Assembly (NCBI GenBank): GCA_029882395.1
Contig: JAOUKT010000037.1
Location: 1 to 33,994 of the forward strand
Source: Gammaproteobacteria bacterium
GTDB taxonomy: Bacteria > Pseudomonadota > Gammaproteobacteria > SZUA-229
DNA: 33,994 nucleotides
Reading direction: 5' to 3'
Shown piece by piece: positions 1-8,484 of this stretch; position 1 is the stretch's first letter, and each line of letters starts with the position of its first letter. The translations under genes and the position numbers were made by a program. The notes beneath the pieces are model-generated. The model searched no databases, was not told where the DNA came from, and saw only the letters and a program-made list of their open reading frames with translations.

Positions 1-599
1 TTTCTTTGTTCTTCGATCGAGTCCCAGAGTGATTTTAAAAACCTGATATCCCTGCGCAGTGATTCTGGCGTCGAGCGCTCAGCGGCGGTGCGTAAAATAT
101 ATCCCGCCTCACCGATTAAATCATCGTGCTCAAGCAGCATATCTTTTAAATGTTGGCGGACTTCTTCATCTTCAATTTTGGATGACACGCCGATGGTGTC
201 AGAATTAGGTAGAAACACCAGATAGCGGGAAGGGATTGTGATGTTTGTTGTCAATCGGGCACCTTTTGTACCCATCGGATCTTTTACCACCTGTACCAGT
301 AGCTTTTTGCCATCATGAACCAGCTGACTGATTGATTTGCGAGTCGATTCTGAATTACCGTTCTGGGGCTGTGCAGTTTCTATATCAGAAGCATGTAAAA
401 ATGCGGCTTTTTCCAGGCCGATATCAATGAAGGCCGCATCCATTCCCGGCAGAACCCGTACCACCTTGCCCATATAAATATTGCCAACAAGGCCTTTGCT
501 TGTCAGTCTTTCCAGGTAGAGCTCCTGCAACACGCCATTCTCTAGCATGGCGACCCGGGTTTCCTGAGGTGTAACATTAATTAGTATTTCTTTACTCAT
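1..599 (-). CDS. rng: Ribonuclease G, N-terminal part (cut by window edge)
   Basis: Reading leftward from an ATG at 597-599 gives about 199 codons of open frame without a stop, running off the left edge. The protein starts MSKEILINVTPQETRVAML and continues with an S1-like RNA-binding segment (GLVGNIYMGKVVRVLPGMDAAFIDIG), as in the RNase E/G family. RNase G is a cytoplasmic endoribonuclease that matures the 5' end of 16S rRNA and turns over some mRNAs. The catalytic DNase I-like domain and zinc link lie outside the window. The S1 start directly at the N-terminus and the adjacency to maf (as in the E. coli rng-yhdE pair) favour RNase G over RNase E. It is the last visible gene of the proA-nadD-rsfS-rlmH-maf-rng run, 29 bases after maf. 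Confidence 0.93.
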   Translation of the reverse strand, partial: MSKEILINVTPQETRVAMLENGVLQELYLERLTSKGLVGNIYMGKVVRVLPGMDAAFIDIGLEKAAFLHASDIETAQPQNGNSESTRKSISQLVHDGKKLLVQVVKDPMGTKGARLTTNITIPSRYLVFLPNSDTIGVSSKIEDEEVRQHLKDMLLEHDDLIGEAGYILRTAAERSTPESLRRDIRFLKSLWDSIEEQR

Positions 600-628
600 A
601 ATCCTTCAATTCTTTTGCTTCAATTTTA

Positions 629-1231
629 TTATTTATTGTGTAATGTTGAACCCAGTAACTCAAAGCCGGCCTCTTCTAACAAGCGCCGCGTTTCATACAA
701 GGGTAAACCCATTATGGCTGAATAACTGCCGTTAATCTTTTCAATAAACTGCCCGGCAATGCCCTGTATAGCATAGGCACCAGCTTTGCCTTGTGGTTCA
801 CCGGTCTGCCAGTAGGCTTCAATAAGGTGCTGACTCAGCGGCATAAAACGTACTTCACTGATACTCAGGCGGGTCTTCGAAGCTTTTTCTGAGATCAGTG
901 TAACAGCTGTCATCACCTGATGCGTGCGTGCTGACAACAAAGTCAGCATTTTAACAGCATCCTGATAATCAGCCGGTTTACCGAGTATATGTTCATCAAC
1001 GACAACAATGGTATCGCAGCCTAGAACCACGGCCTGCTTGTCATTTGTTTTATTGCAAATATGCCGGGCTTTTTCCTGCGCCAGGCGACAAACAAACGCT
1101 TCCGCTGTTTCTCCTTCACGACAGCTTTCATCAATGTCGGCGGCTTGCTGTTTAAACTCGATCTGAATTTGTTGCAACAATTGCACTCTTCGTGGTGATG
1201 CGGATGCTAGGATCAGATGTTTTGTTTTCAT
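629..1231 (-). CDS. maf: Maf family nucleotide pyrophosphatase (dTTP/UTP type, YhdE-like)
   Basis: A 200-residue Maf/Ham1-like protein that hydrolyses non-canonical or excess nucleoside triphosphates (dTTP, UTP and modified forms in the YhdE subgroup) to monophosphates in the cytoplasm. Visible family motifs are the N-terminal LILASASPRR (residues 6-15), the catalytic-aspartate segment GCDTIVV (Asp73), and the C-terminal AIQGIAGQFIEKINGSYSAIMGLP block. Length matches the family. It overlaps the end of rlmH by 4 bases (ATGA), suggesting translational coupling, and is followed by rng, the usual gammaproteobacterial partner of the YhdE-type Maf. Assignment to the dTTP/UTP rather than the m7GTP subgroup rests on this neighbour and on overall motif similarity, so it is less certain than the family. 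Confidence 0.92.
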   Translation of the reverse strand: MKTKHLILASASPRRVQLLQQIQIEFKQQAADIDESCREGETAEAFVCRLAQEKARHICNKTNDKQAVVLGCDTIVVVDEHILGKPADYQDAVKMLTLLSARTHQVMTAVTLISEKASKTRLSISEVRFMPLSQHLIEAYWQTGEPQGKAGAYAIQGIAGQFIEKINGSYSAIMGLPLYETRRLLEEAGFELLGSTLHNK

Positions 1232-1698
1232 TCTCGATGATACGGGTGATTATTCAGCAGTGTCCAGGCCCGGTACATTTGTTCAACCAGAATGATTCGT
1301 ACCAGCGGATGCGGAAACGTAAACTCAGACAGAGACCATTTATAATCTGCTTTTTGCAGGCACTCGGCCGATAAGCCATCGGCACCGCCGATCAATATTG
1401 CAACATCCTGACTCATCTGAATCCAGTCATCGAGATGGCAGGCTAACTGCTTAGTTGTTTGTGACTTGCCTTGCTCATCCAGTACAATTATTTTTGCACC
1501 CTGCGGCACCGCTGCCAGCAGTCGCTTGCCTTCATCCTGTTTGATTTTCTCAATCACAGAGTTACGCACCCTTTTGGCCGCAGGAATTTCCCTTAACTCA
1601 ATCTGAACGGTGGCAGATAAACGAGAAGCATACTCTTTATAGCCTTGATCAACCCAGGCCGGCATGCGCTGGCCAATCGCCAGCAGATGAATATTCAT
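1228..1698 (-). CDS. rlmH: 23S rRNA (pseudouridine1915-N3)-methyltransferase RlmH
   Basis: This 156-residue protein has the length of E. coli RlmH (155). It is a small SPOUT-class methyltransferase that methylates N3 of pseudouridine 1915 in helix 69 of 23S rRNA on assembled 70S ribosomes. It begins MNIHLLAIGQRMPAW, carries the SAM-binding knot loop ILIGGADGLS (about residues 101-110), and ends with the conserved LVEQMYRAWTLLNNHPYHRE-type tail that forms the dimer and substrate pocket. It lies 46 bases after rsfS, the standard order rsfS-rlmH, and overlaps maf by 4 bases. Confidence 0.95.
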   Translation of the reverse strand: MNIHLLAIGQRMPAWVDQGYKEYASRLSATVQIELREIPAAKRVRNSVIEKIKQDEGKRLLAAVPQGAKIIVLDEQGKSQTTKQLACHLDDWIQMSQDVAILIGGADGLSAECLQKADYKWSLSEFTFPHPLVRIILVEQMYRAWTLLNNHPYHRE

Positions 1699-1744
1699 TA
1701 ATATTTAAGCCTGCTGTTGTGGCTCTCTGGCTGAAATAACAATG

Positions 1745-2074
1745 TTAACGCGAAACAAAGGTCCATAATTTTTCAAGATCGTATAATTCCCGGGTTTCAG
1801 GCATCATAACATGCACCACAACATCTCCCAGATCGACCAGAACCCAGTCAGCACCCACTTCGCCTTCCGAACCCAGTGCCGGGCAGCCGGCTTTTTTAGC
1901 TTCCGCTATTACGTTTTCAGCCATGCCTCTTACATGCCGCGATGATGTACCGCTGGCTATAATCATTTTATCTGTTACCGACGTTTGCTGGCTCACATCG
2001 AGCACAACAATATTAATGGCTTTGAGACTTTCGAGTGTGTCCAGAACCAGTTTTTGCATCTGTTCAAGCTGCAT
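1745..2074 (-). CDS. rsfS: Ribosomal silencing factor RsfS
   Basis: A 109-residue protein of the Iojap/RsfS family. It binds ribosomal protein L14 (uL14) on the 50S subunit and blocks joining with 30S during starvation. Family signatures visible are DVSQQTSVTDKMIIASGTSSRHV (residues about 26-48), and the C-terminal stretch GADWVLVDLGDVVVHVM followed by YDLEKLW. The length matches the E. coli protein (105). It lies two bases after nadD and before rlmH, the classical nadD-rsfS-rlmH order, so it is probably cotranscribed and translationally coupled with nadD. Confidence 0.95.
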   Translation of the reverse strand: MQLEQMQKLVLDTLESLKAINIVVLDVSQQTSVTDKMIIASGTSSRHVRGMAENVIAEAKKAGCPALGSEGEVGADWVLVDLGDVVVHVMMPETRELYDLEKLWTFVSR

Positions 2075-2076
2075 AA

Positions 2077-2712
2077 TTAACCTTCATATAATGTTTGTAA
2101 ATCAGACCTGATTATCTCAGGCACCAAAAATTGTATACTTTGTTTCTTTCGGATCATTTCTCTGATCTGTGTCGATGAGATTTCAAGCTGACACACATCC
2201 TGAAAAATAATTTTTCCTGCCGTTTCGGCTGACAAAAGACGTTTATCATTGGTCAGCCGATGATCCAGTTGCTTATTTAGCGGCTTTGCCACTCCTGCTC
2301 TTTTCATCACAACCAAATGCGCCAGTTGTAATATTTGCTGCCAGTCATGCCAGTCACAAAACTGCAGATAGGCATCGCTGCCAATAATCAGGCAAAGGTG
2401 CTTTTGCGCAAACTGCTGCTTTAAATCATGCAGCGTATCGACCATATAAGAGACACCCTGCCGCACGATCTCACGATCATCCGCCACTAAACCCGGTGTA
2501 TCCAGCAGCACTTTTTGCAATAGCTGATAACGCTGCCGGGCTTCCAGCACCGGCTTTTCACGATGCGCAGGAATATAGTTAGGTAACAAACGAATTTGTT
2601 GCATAGCTAAGGCTTGCTGCACATCCATAACGCTTCTCAGGTGGCCAATATGCAGCGGGTCAAATGTGCCTCCGAAAACGCCTAACAGCTTATCAGTCAC
2701 GGATATGACCAT
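2077..2712 (-). CDS. nadD: Nicotinate-nucleotide adenylyltransferase NadD
   Basis: A 211-residue nucleotidyltransferase that joins nicotinate mononucleotide and ATP to give deamido-NAD, a required step of NAD synthesis. The N-terminal [15 protein letters not shown] (residues 11-25) holds the HIGH-type ATP-binding motif, and the C-terminal ISSTQIRE is the second adenylate-binding motif. Length matches the family. The start overlaps the end of proA by 20 bases, so its ribosome binding site lies inside proA. The proA-nadD-rsfS-rlmH arrangement is common in gammaproteobacteria such as Pseudomonas. Confidence 0.95.
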   Translation of the reverse strand: MVISVTDKLLGVFGGTFDPLHIGHLRSVMDVQQALAMQQIRLLPNYIPAHREKPVLEARQRYQLLQKVLLDTPGLVADDREIVRQGVSYMVDTLHDLKQQFAQKHLCLIIGSDAYLQFCDWHDWQQILQLAHLVVMKRAGVAKPLNKQLDHRLTNDKRLLSAETAGKIIFQDVCQLEISSTQIREMIRKKQSIQFLVPEIIRSDLQTLYEG

Positions 2713-3955
2713 CTCCCAGCACGATGTACTTAAGACTGGTCAGACCTTCCAGCCCCACCGGCCCACGGGCATGAAATTTATCGGTACTGATGCCAATTTC
2801 TGCACCCAGACCGTATTCAAAGCCATCGGCAAACCGTGTTGAAGCATTGACCATCACCGAACTTGAATCCACTTCTCTTAAAAAACGCCTTGAATGTGAG
2901 TAATTTTCAGTGACGATAGAGTCGGTATGTTGCGAGCTGTGACGGTTGATATGCTCAATCGCCTGCTCCAGGCCGTCAACGATTTTAATCGATAATATCG
3001 GTGCCAGGTATTCGGTATCCCAGTCAGCAGCATGCGCCTGTTTAATACCCTTCAGCAAGGCTGTGGTTTTCACACAGCCGCGCAGTTCAACACCTTCCTG
3101 CTCATAGCGTTTCGCCAGTGGTGGCAAAATCGAATTGGCCACCTCAGCCGACACCAGTAATGTCTCCATGGTGTTGCACGTGCCGTAACGCTGAGTTTTT
3201 GAATTAAACGCCACATCAAGTGCTTTTTTCGGCTCAGCAAACGCATCGATATAAACATGGCAAATACCATCCAGGTGTTTGATCACCGGTATCTTTGACT
3301 CGTTACTGACACGTTCGATCAAGCCTTTACCGCCACGGGGAATGATGACATCCACAGATTCTTTCATCTGCAGCAAAGCACCGACAGCAGCCCGGTCGGT
3401 GGTTTCAATCACCTGCACCGCATCAGCAGGCAGTCCAGCCGCCTGCAGACCGGTTCGAATACATGCCGCTATCGCCTGATTCGAATGAATGGCCTCTGAA
3501 CCACCTCTTAAAATCGTTGCATTTCCCGACTTCAAACACAATGCAGCAGCGTCTGCCGTGACGTTAGGGCGCGATTCATAAATAATGCCGACAACACCCA
3601 AAGGCACACGCATACGGCCAACCTGAATACCTGAAGGCCGGTAACACAGGTCGTTAATCTCACCGATAGGGTCAGGCAATGTGGCTATCTGGCGCAAGCC
3701 TTCTATCATGCTATCGATACGGCTATCGGTTAATGCCAGCCGGTCCAGTAATGCCGCATCTAACCCTTTAGCCTTGCCGGCTTCAAGGTCCTGTTGGTTT
3801 TCCAGCTTTAGCTGTTCACGAGCCATATCAAGCGCATTGGCAATCGCATCCAGGGCTGTATTTTTTACCGCCGTTTCGGCCTTCGCCATCTGCGTCGCAG
3901 CCCGTTGAGCTTTTTCACCCAGCACCGACATATACTGCTCAACATCAAATTTCAT
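2693..3955 (-). CDS. proA: Gamma-glutamyl phosphate reductase ProA
   Basis: A 420-residue NADPH-dependent aldehyde-dehydrogenase-fold enzyme that reduces gamma-glutamyl phosphate to glutamate semialdehyde in proline biosynthesis. Recognisable are the family segment [18 protein letters not shown] (about residues 116-133), the cofactor-binding region [15 protein letters not shown], and the catalytic cysteine in [14 protein letters not shown] (Cys260). Length equals the E. coli enzyme (417). No proB is adjacent. It is the first gene of a five-gene run (proA-nadD-rsfS-rlmH-maf) leading into rng; the 219 bases upstream separate it from the divergent gene at 4175. Several AT-rich hexamers resembling -10 boxes lie there but no convincing promoter pair was found. 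Confidence 0.96.
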   Translation of the reverse strand: MKFDVEQYMSVLGEKAQRAATQMAKAETAVKNTALDAIANALDMAREQLKLENQQDLEAGKAKGLDAALLDRLALTDSRIDSMIEGLRQIATLPDPIGEINDLCYRPSGIQVGRMRVPLGVVGIIYESRPNVTADAAALCLKSGNATILRGGSEAIHSNQAIAACIRTGLQAAGLPADAVQVIETTDRAAVGALLQMKESVDVIIPRGGKGLIERVSNESKIPVIKHLDGICHVYIDAFAEPKKALDVAFNSKTQRYGTCNTMETLLVSAEVANSILPPLAKRYEQEGVELRGCVKTTALLKGIKQAHAADWDTEYLAPILSIKIVDGLEQAIEHINRHSSQHTDSIVTENYSHSRRFLREVDSSSVMVNASTRFADGFEYGLGAEIGISTDKFHARGPVGLEGLTSLKYIVLGDGHIRD

Positions 3956-4174
3956 TGTTTCAACGCTCGCACCCGTGATTTAACACATTGACTCTCTAAA
4001 GCCCCTATTATGCCTGTTTTATAATCAAACAGCGACGCTCTATTACGTTTTACTAATGTTCAGTTTTTATTAAAAATGTTTGAGACACTTATCACAGTTC
4101 ACACACGCAGCACTTGCTGATAGCAAACCTGACTACCACAATAGAGACATAGGCACACATTCAAAGGCACTGTC

Positions 4175-4609
4175 ATGCAAGTACTGATAAATAGCTTAAG
4201 AAAAACACCCATTTTTGCCCATTTAAAACCCCAGCAAATTAAAGCATTAATTCAGCAAACAACCGTCTACACTGTTGAAGCCGGCTGCAAAATAGATGCC
4301 CCGGAGAATGCCGTAAAACACCACCTGCTGATACTGGACGGCAACATTAAAAGCCAGAACACATGGCTTTTTTACGGCAATGAAATGCAGTACTGCTGGC
4401 AAATTCAGTCAGATGAAAGCCAATGTCATTTCGCCATCTTGAGCTCAGCTGCACGGGCAATAAAGGCTATCGCTACTTCACCGACACGTTATCTGTTCAT
4501 AAATGGTGACGAAGTTGAGAACTTACAAACACTCAATCACAGCAAATCACAACAGGCTTCAGGCCATATCAAGCCACCAGCTTCAGACTTATTGAAAATA
4601 GCCGTGTAA
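4175..4609 (+). CDS. Degenerate cyclic nucleotide-binding-fold protein, function unknown
   Basis: A 144-residue protein with an AAGG ribosome binding site seven bases before ATG. The N-terminal half (SLRKTPIFAHLKPQQIKALI, then the VYTVEAGCKID strand and HHLLILDGNIK) looks like the opening helix and first strands of a CRP/cNMP-binding domain. The second half lacks the phosphate-binding cassette (GE-L..R-A type) needed for cAMP or cGMP, and there is no C-terminal DNA-binding helix-turn-helix. It is thus best described as a solitary, degenerate cNMP-fold protein that probably binds no cyclic nucleotide. It is the only plus-strand gene in the left 13 kb and lies divergent to proA. Its stop codon lies inside the left arm of a large palindrome (4606-4721). 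The fold call is by eye and tentative. Confidence 0.6.
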   Translation: MQVLINSLRKTPIFAHLKPQQIKALIQQTTVYTVEAGCKIDAPENAVKHHLLILDGNIKSQNTWLFYGNEMQYCWQIQSDESQCHFAILSSAARAIKAIATSPTRYLFINGDEVENLQTLNHSKSQQASGHIKPPASDLLKIAV

Positions 4610-4721
4610 AGGCAGGCCATGTCGGGCGAGCAATACACTGAACGCATCGTGATAAACACCATAGGCGGTATTTATCGGTGACCTCAGCATGCTCGCAAAC
4701 CAGCGCATAACCTGCCTTTAC
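4606..4721. repeat. 116-base nested imperfect palindrome
   Basis: Several inverted-repeat pairs are nested concentrically. The outer arms GTAAAGGCAGG (4606-4616) and CCTGCCTTTAC (4711-4721) are perfect. Inside are GCGAGCA (4626-4632) with TGCTCGC (4690-4696), CTGA (4638-4641) with TCAG (4684-4687), and GATAAACACC (4651-4660) with GGTATTTATC (4667-4676, one mismatch), closing on a 6-base loop ATAGGC. A transcript of either strand would fold into one long interrupted hairpin. The left arm starts at the stop codon of the gene ending at 4609. No poly-T follows, so a simple terminator is unlikely; a dispersed palindromic repeat or miniature element is possible. Confidence 0.7.
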
Positions 4722-4905
4722 AAGCCTCATCAGCCAAAACCATGATAAAAATCCCTGTCTTAAGATTAAATAAAATCAAAATCATACATTGAAGCCAGGA
4801 AAAATGACCGCAAAGCTTAGTTAATATTTAAGAATGTACAGATGAAGAGACGATAGAAGCGCATTGAAAATGCGAGCTATGTTTTGATTGATTAATTTTT
4901 GGCAT
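4722..4905. other. Intergenic AT-rich stretch without gene
   Basis: Between the large palindrome and the terminator of the DsrE-like gene I see no supported gene, start signal or repeat. Short frames here lack a ribosome binding site. Confidence 0.5.
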
Positions 4906-4935
4906 AAAAAAGGGCGAACAAGATGTTCACCCTTT
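4906..4935 (-). terminator. Rho-independent terminator after the DsrE-like gene
   Basis: On the minus strand a stem AAAGGGTGAACA (4924-4935) pairs with TGTTCGCCCTTT (4909-4920) around a three-base loop, with one G-T pair, and runs into six T residues (4906-4911 on the plus strand are all A). It lies 21 bases downstream of the stop codon of the gene at 4957. A T-run also follows the stem on the plus strand after a short gap, so it could act in both directions. Confidence 0.8.
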
Positions 4936-4956
4936 CATCGTTTTTTTATACCGGTC

Positions 4957-5394
4957 TTATGGACGGATATAAGAAAAACCTTGCTGCTGCAGGTGAGCCA
5001 GCTCAGCAACACCAGAAGGAACGATATCAGACTCAGCTACATCAAACAGGTCAGATTTATAATCGATCTTCTTACCACGTAATGTATTTTTGCATACTTT
5101 AAATGCTACATTTTGGCTTTTCAGGCTAACAACTTTAGATTCGAAGTTAGCATCGCTGTTAGCTTTCATTAACAGTGATACACCTTTACCGTGCATGATG
5201 ATGCGCAGATCAAGATTCTCTGCACCAACAGCATTAATATGGTTTTGAATGTTACGCATTGCACCAGCCTGACGCTTTGGATTGTCATAGTTAACATGGT
5301 ATGCAACTTTCTGCTTAGAATAACTACCAGCAACTGCTAAGCCAGCACCTAACATCATTACTGTCGCCAGTGCGACTGCAAATATTTTTTTCAT
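4957..5394 (-). CDS. Periplasmic DsrE/DsrF-like family protein (paralog 1)
   Basis: About 145 residues. A clear signal peptide (MKKIFAVALATVMMLGAGLAVAG) is followed by a DsrE-like alpha/beta domain: strand KVAYHVNYDN, helix AGAMRNIQNHINAVG, strand LDLRIIMHGKGVSLL, and the segment NVAFKVCKNTL carrying the single cysteine, at the position where DsrE-family proteins often carry a conserved cysteine. It ends with YIRP. The family takes part in sulfur transfer or sulfur-compound handling, but periplasmic members have no firmly established role. I prefer the second ATG (5394) because GGAG lies eight bases before it; the ATG at 5400 is only two bases from GGAG. It is monocistronic, with its own terminator. 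It is related to the protein at 19636 (same layout, cysteine position and C-terminal Y-x-[RK]P). Confidence 0.75.
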   Translation of the reverse strand: MKKIFAVALATVMMLGAGLAVAGSYSKQKVAYHVNYDNPKRQAGAMRNIQNHINAVGAENLDLRIIMHGKGVSLLMKANSDANFESKVVSLKSQNVAFKVCKNTLRGKKIDYKSDLFDVAESDIVPSGVAELAHLQQQGFSYIRP

Positions 5395-5400
5395 CTTCAT

Positions 5401-5915
5401 AACTCCAATTGGTTAACACTTTAATATATTGTCAAATAAATAAACCGGGGGGTGATCTGCGTTGATTCATCCACTGTGTTTTATTAGCTTCCTACTGTAT
5501 CAACTGCCTTTTAAATCAAGACAAAACTCACAACCCATCTTTCCACGTCTTGCTCTGTATTACACTGAGCACTATCCCGCGAATGTTTTTTATATTAACA
5601 ATAAAATTAAAAAGAACAATGTTTTCTATAAAAAAATACTTTAAAGCGCAAATAGGCGCCCAGACTATTCTCCTTGATCTTTTATCAACATCATATAAAT
5701 CAATTAGTTAGATGCCATATAAATAAATTTCCTGAAAAAACACTAAAAAATGGAATAATTGATTATTTACATTTATCTGCAATGATTGCAGCCAAATAAA
5801 TCGAGATAATATATTTTTATAGCGGGTATATTATAAAATTAATAGGTAACTACTAATAGCATAACTAGGGTTTACCCTGCGGGCCCGTCCGGGTTCAGCG
5901 CATTTATCGACAGGC
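5401..5915. other. AT-rich intergenic region upstream of the DsrE-like gene
   Basis: About 515 bases with no convincing gene on either strand. The part next to 5400 must hold the promoter of the DsrE-like gene; a TTGACA hexamer is present on the minus strand (around 5431-5436) but no -10 box is at a good distance. Near the other end, a GC-rich partly palindromic stretch (about 5875-5897, containing CGGGCCCG) lies shortly after the methyltransferase stop and may help end transcription. The open frame at 5462-5644 has no ribosome binding site and low-complexity composition. Confidence 0.5.
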
Positions 5916-6515
5916 TTATTTTTTGATCGCCAGCATGCGAATAAAATGTGCCTCCCCGACATGATATTTCCCTTCATCCAGCACTTCTGTCACTTGCTCT
6001 AGCAATTCAAATTCACATTCTGCGCCAAAGTCACTGCTGACCTGATCCAGGCTGTAAAGCATATTGATGTCCTGCGGTCCGCCAGACGGCCGGCCCAGTT
6101 GCGAAGTTGTAAATGCCTCCATAATAAAATGACCACCCGGCTTTAAAAGGCCTAATAACTGCTGGTGATAACGCTGCCTGACATCATTGGGAACATGGGC
6201 GTATATCAACGCGATAGCATCATAACCGGGTTCGAACTGATGCAAATCACTATGAGAGCCTTGCACATAGTTAATATTCACTTTGTGTTGGCTGGCAAAA
6301 TCAAGCGCATTTTTAATAGCCTGCTCACTGAAGTCATAGGCATCTACCTGCCAGCCCTTAGATGCGGCATAAACCGCATTCCTGCCCTCACCTTCTGCCG
6401 GCAATAATATTTTGCCGGGCTCAAGAGCATCAATTACCTGTTTAAAAAAAACATTAGGCCGCTCTCCGTAGGCATAACCTTCTTCACTATAGCGCTGTTC
6501 CCAAAATTCATACAT
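5916..6515 (-). CDS. Class I SAM-dependent methyltransferase (TehB/thiopurine-type)
   Basis: About 199 residues. The start MYEFWEQRYSEEGYAYGERPN is typical of small methyltransferases resembling TehB and thiopurine methyltransferase. Motif I is ILLPAEGEGRNAVYAASKGWQV, with EGEGRNA replacing the more usual G-x-G-x-G loop as in this subgroup, followed by the acidic VDAYDFSEQAI, the motif IV region YDAIALIYAHV, and the post-motif LLKPGGHFIMEAF. The substrate is not evident; detoxifying methylation of thiol, selenium or tellurium compounds is the family's best-known role and is only an inference here. The frame can be extended to 6536, but GAGGG lies nine bases before the ATG at 6515, making that the better start. 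It follows the lipoprotein gene closely and may share its transcript. Confidence 0.82.
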   Translation of the reverse strand: MYEFWEQRYSEEGYAYGERPNVFFKQVIDALEPGKILLPAEGEGRNAVYAASKGWQVDAYDFSEQAIKNALDFASQHKVNINYVQGSHSDLHQFEPGYDAIALIYAHVPNDVRQRYHQQLLGLLKPGGHFIMEAFTTSQLGRPSGGPQDINMLYSLDQVSSDFGAECEFELLEQVTEVLDEGKYHVGEAHFIRMLAIKK

Positions 6516-6557
6516 TTTCACAAACCCTCTACTCATAGACCTAACATTATTTAACTT

Positions 6558-7703
6558 TTAACTGCGATTCAGATTTTCAACCACACATTGCTGGTATAAA
6601 CTCACAGCACTGATTCCTGCCGGCAGAAATTCTTCGATTGTCTGGTAAGAATGCCGGTACCCGGGAGGATTGACAAATACCAGGCTGGTTATCATCTGCG
6701 CATCATCATCAAACATCACTACCTTATAGAGCATGCGCTTCTCTGCCAGGTAACTGTTTTTTAACTGGAACTGAGAAAAGTGAGACTTTTTTTCAAATGA
6801 TACACTGAATATACCGCCGCTTTTAAAGCCATCAAACCATTCTCTGATCGTTTTTTTATCTTCAGCATACTGCCTGGCATCAGACAATTCGACTTTTATA
6901 TTAAGCACCTCAAAACCGCTTTTATTTTTGTATTTAAGCCGGTAGCCATCGAGCCGGGAAACTTTTTTCTTCTCAGAAGCAACCTGCAGTGTCCTGAACT
7001 TTTCCACCCCCGGCGGCAGTCTTTTTTTACTATAAAGCTGATAGTCACTGAAACTGCAGCGTGTATAGGCGTTAAAGAGATGCTCCCTGTTTGATGCCGG
7101 ATTTAAAAAAGCGCTAGAGCTGATTAATAATTCAGATTTATCGAGCCCGGCATGCTTGTTATAAAATAACGCAACATCCCTGTCTCTCCGGTCCCTGATA
7201 AAAACAGACTGTGTGTGTTCCAGGCTATGTAAATGTATGTTTCCCAGGTATAAAGCCCGCCCGCCCAATACTTTAAACTTTTTATTGGCTGCAGGCCTGA
7301 GACTGTAGCTACCTGTTTTTTTCTGCTGATTTGCCTGCCATTGTTTCAAACTGTAAACACCCTCAGGCAATTTCAGCTCGACCAATTTACCCCTTGGCTG
7401 AACAAAGGACCGAAAGTCTTTTTCACCAGCCTGCTCAGAGCCTATTTCAAAGTCGTCATTTTTGAGTTCAACAGTAATCTGTTTTTTTGTTAATTCGTTG
7501 ATAAAAACCAATTTAAACAAAGCATTTGAAAAACCGGACTCGGTGATAGAAAAAAAAGCCAGGCCCTGAGCGTTAGCAAAGGCTTTATGAGGAGTTGTCT
7601 TAGGCGCGCCGCAGGCACTTAAAGAGAGATGCAAAAGCACAAAAATGAGAGGCCATTTTATCTTACCGGCATGTTTCTTGAATTGAGACAGGCAAAAAAT
7701 CAT
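6558..7703 (-). CDS. Hypothetical lipoprotein
   Basis: A 381-residue protein I do not recognise. Residues about 17-31 form a hydrophobic signal segment ending in the lipobox LSAC, so the mature protein should begin at Cys31 as a lipid-anchored protein. The residue after the cysteine is Gly, not Asp, so outer-membrane sorting is expected. The rest is lysine-rich and beta-prone with no membrane segment. The first part (FFSITESGFSNALFKLVFIN, then KLVELKLPEGVYSLKQWQ) resembles the beta-sandwich layout of DUF2846-like surface lipoproteins that carry a cost-of-display sheet, but this is weak. It sits between an outer-membrane barrel protein and a methyltransferase on the same strand. The start codon lacks a clear ribosome binding site. 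Confidence 0.7.
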   Translation of the reverse strand: MIFCLSQFKKHAGKIKWPLIFVLLHLSLSACGAPKTTPHKAFANAQGLAFFSITESGFSNALFKLVFINELTKKQITVELKNDDFEIGSEQAGEKDFRSFVQPRGKLVELKLPEGVYSLKQWQANQQKKTGSYSLRPAANKKFKVLGGRALYLGNIHLHSLEHTQSVFIRDRRDRDVALFYNKHAGLDKSELLISSSAFLNPASNREHLFNAYTRCSFSDYQLYSKKRLPPGVEKFRTLQVASEKKKVSRLDGYRLKYKNKSGFEVLNIKVELSDARQYAEDKKTIREWFDGFKSGGIFSVSFEKKSHFSQFQLKNSYLAEKRMLYKVVMFDDDAQMITSLVFVNPPGYRHSYQTIEEFLPAGISAVSLYQQCVVENLNRS

Positions 7704-7797
7704 ATCACAGAAACCCAGCTAACCCGGTTAGTTTCGCGAGCCTAATGCTATCTGCAGCGACAGTGCCTGGAAAAAGCCGGCATGCTGCAATAGTTGA

Positions 7798-8331
7798 TCA
7801 ATAGCGACTGCTTGTTTTTGAAAAATCAAAATGATGCACAATACCAACACGTACTGAATCAATTTCAGCCTGAGGAATAACAGGGTCCTCTTCAGAGGCC
7901 AGGCGCCTTAACCAGGAAAAAGTGATGGCGGTATTCTTACTTCCATAAAGCTCAATCCCTGCGCCATAAGCAGGCCCATTAAAACCACTTCTATAGGGCA
8001 CGCCCACCTGCGTCATGACACTGGTTCCGTAACCGAGGGCAAGATATATATTGACAGATTCATAACGGCGATTGAACTGCAGCATCAGGTTTGTTATCGA
8101 ATCGAGGCTTGCAATAGTTGTCGTTGGGGCTGCGAATTCGGTCTGGCTATAATCGACTTCAAAAGACATGACATTGCCAAAGTCATAACCGTAACGATAG
8201 GATATGCCATCCAGACCGTCTATTGAATATGTCTCGTTACTGATACCAAAATAATGCCTTGCTTCACCCGCATGTAATACGCCCAATGACATTAACAAGA
8301 TCATGCCTATGATCATTTGCTGTAATCTCAT
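7798..8331 (-). CDS. Small outer-membrane beta-barrel protein
   Basis: A 177-residue protein with a signal peptide (MRLQQMIIGMILLMSLGVLHA) and then repeated amphipathic strands, for example GISYRYGYDFGNVMSFEVDYSQTEF, NLMLQFNRRYESVNIYLALGYG, and NTAITFSWLRRL, a pattern typical of 8-stranded OmpA/OmpW-type porin-like barrels. The final strand IDSVRVGIVHHFDF ends shortly before the C-terminus, but the last residues are SKTSSRY, so the usual terminal aromatic of the BAM signal is followed by a short extension. A strong AAGGAG lies five bases before ATG. Specific function is unknown. The neighbour downstream is a lipoprotein, so both may act at the outer membrane. Confidence 0.75.
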   Translation of the reverse strand: MRLQQMIIGMILLMSLGVLHAGEARHYFGISNETYSIDGLDGISYRYGYDFGNVMSFEVDYSQTEFAAPTTTIASLDSITNLMLQFNRRYESVNIYLALGYGTSVMTQVGVPYRSGFNGPAYGAGIELYGSKNTAITFSWLRRLASEEDPVIPQAEIDSVRVGIVHHFDFSKTSSRY

Positions 8332-8484
8332 AACTACTCCTTTAAATTAACGACTTTTCGGTATTTTTCTGCAGCAAGACATACAGAACTGCATATCACT
8401 GGCATAAAGTTTTTGTACATTATTAAGAGAATATGCCAAGTACCTGATTTTGTAAAGAAAACAAAAACGATTACTGGCCGAGAA

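Noticed and set aside
5462..5644. 60-codon plus-strand frame
   Set aside because: No ribosome binding site, AT-driven composition (N, K, I, Y runs) and no family resemblance.
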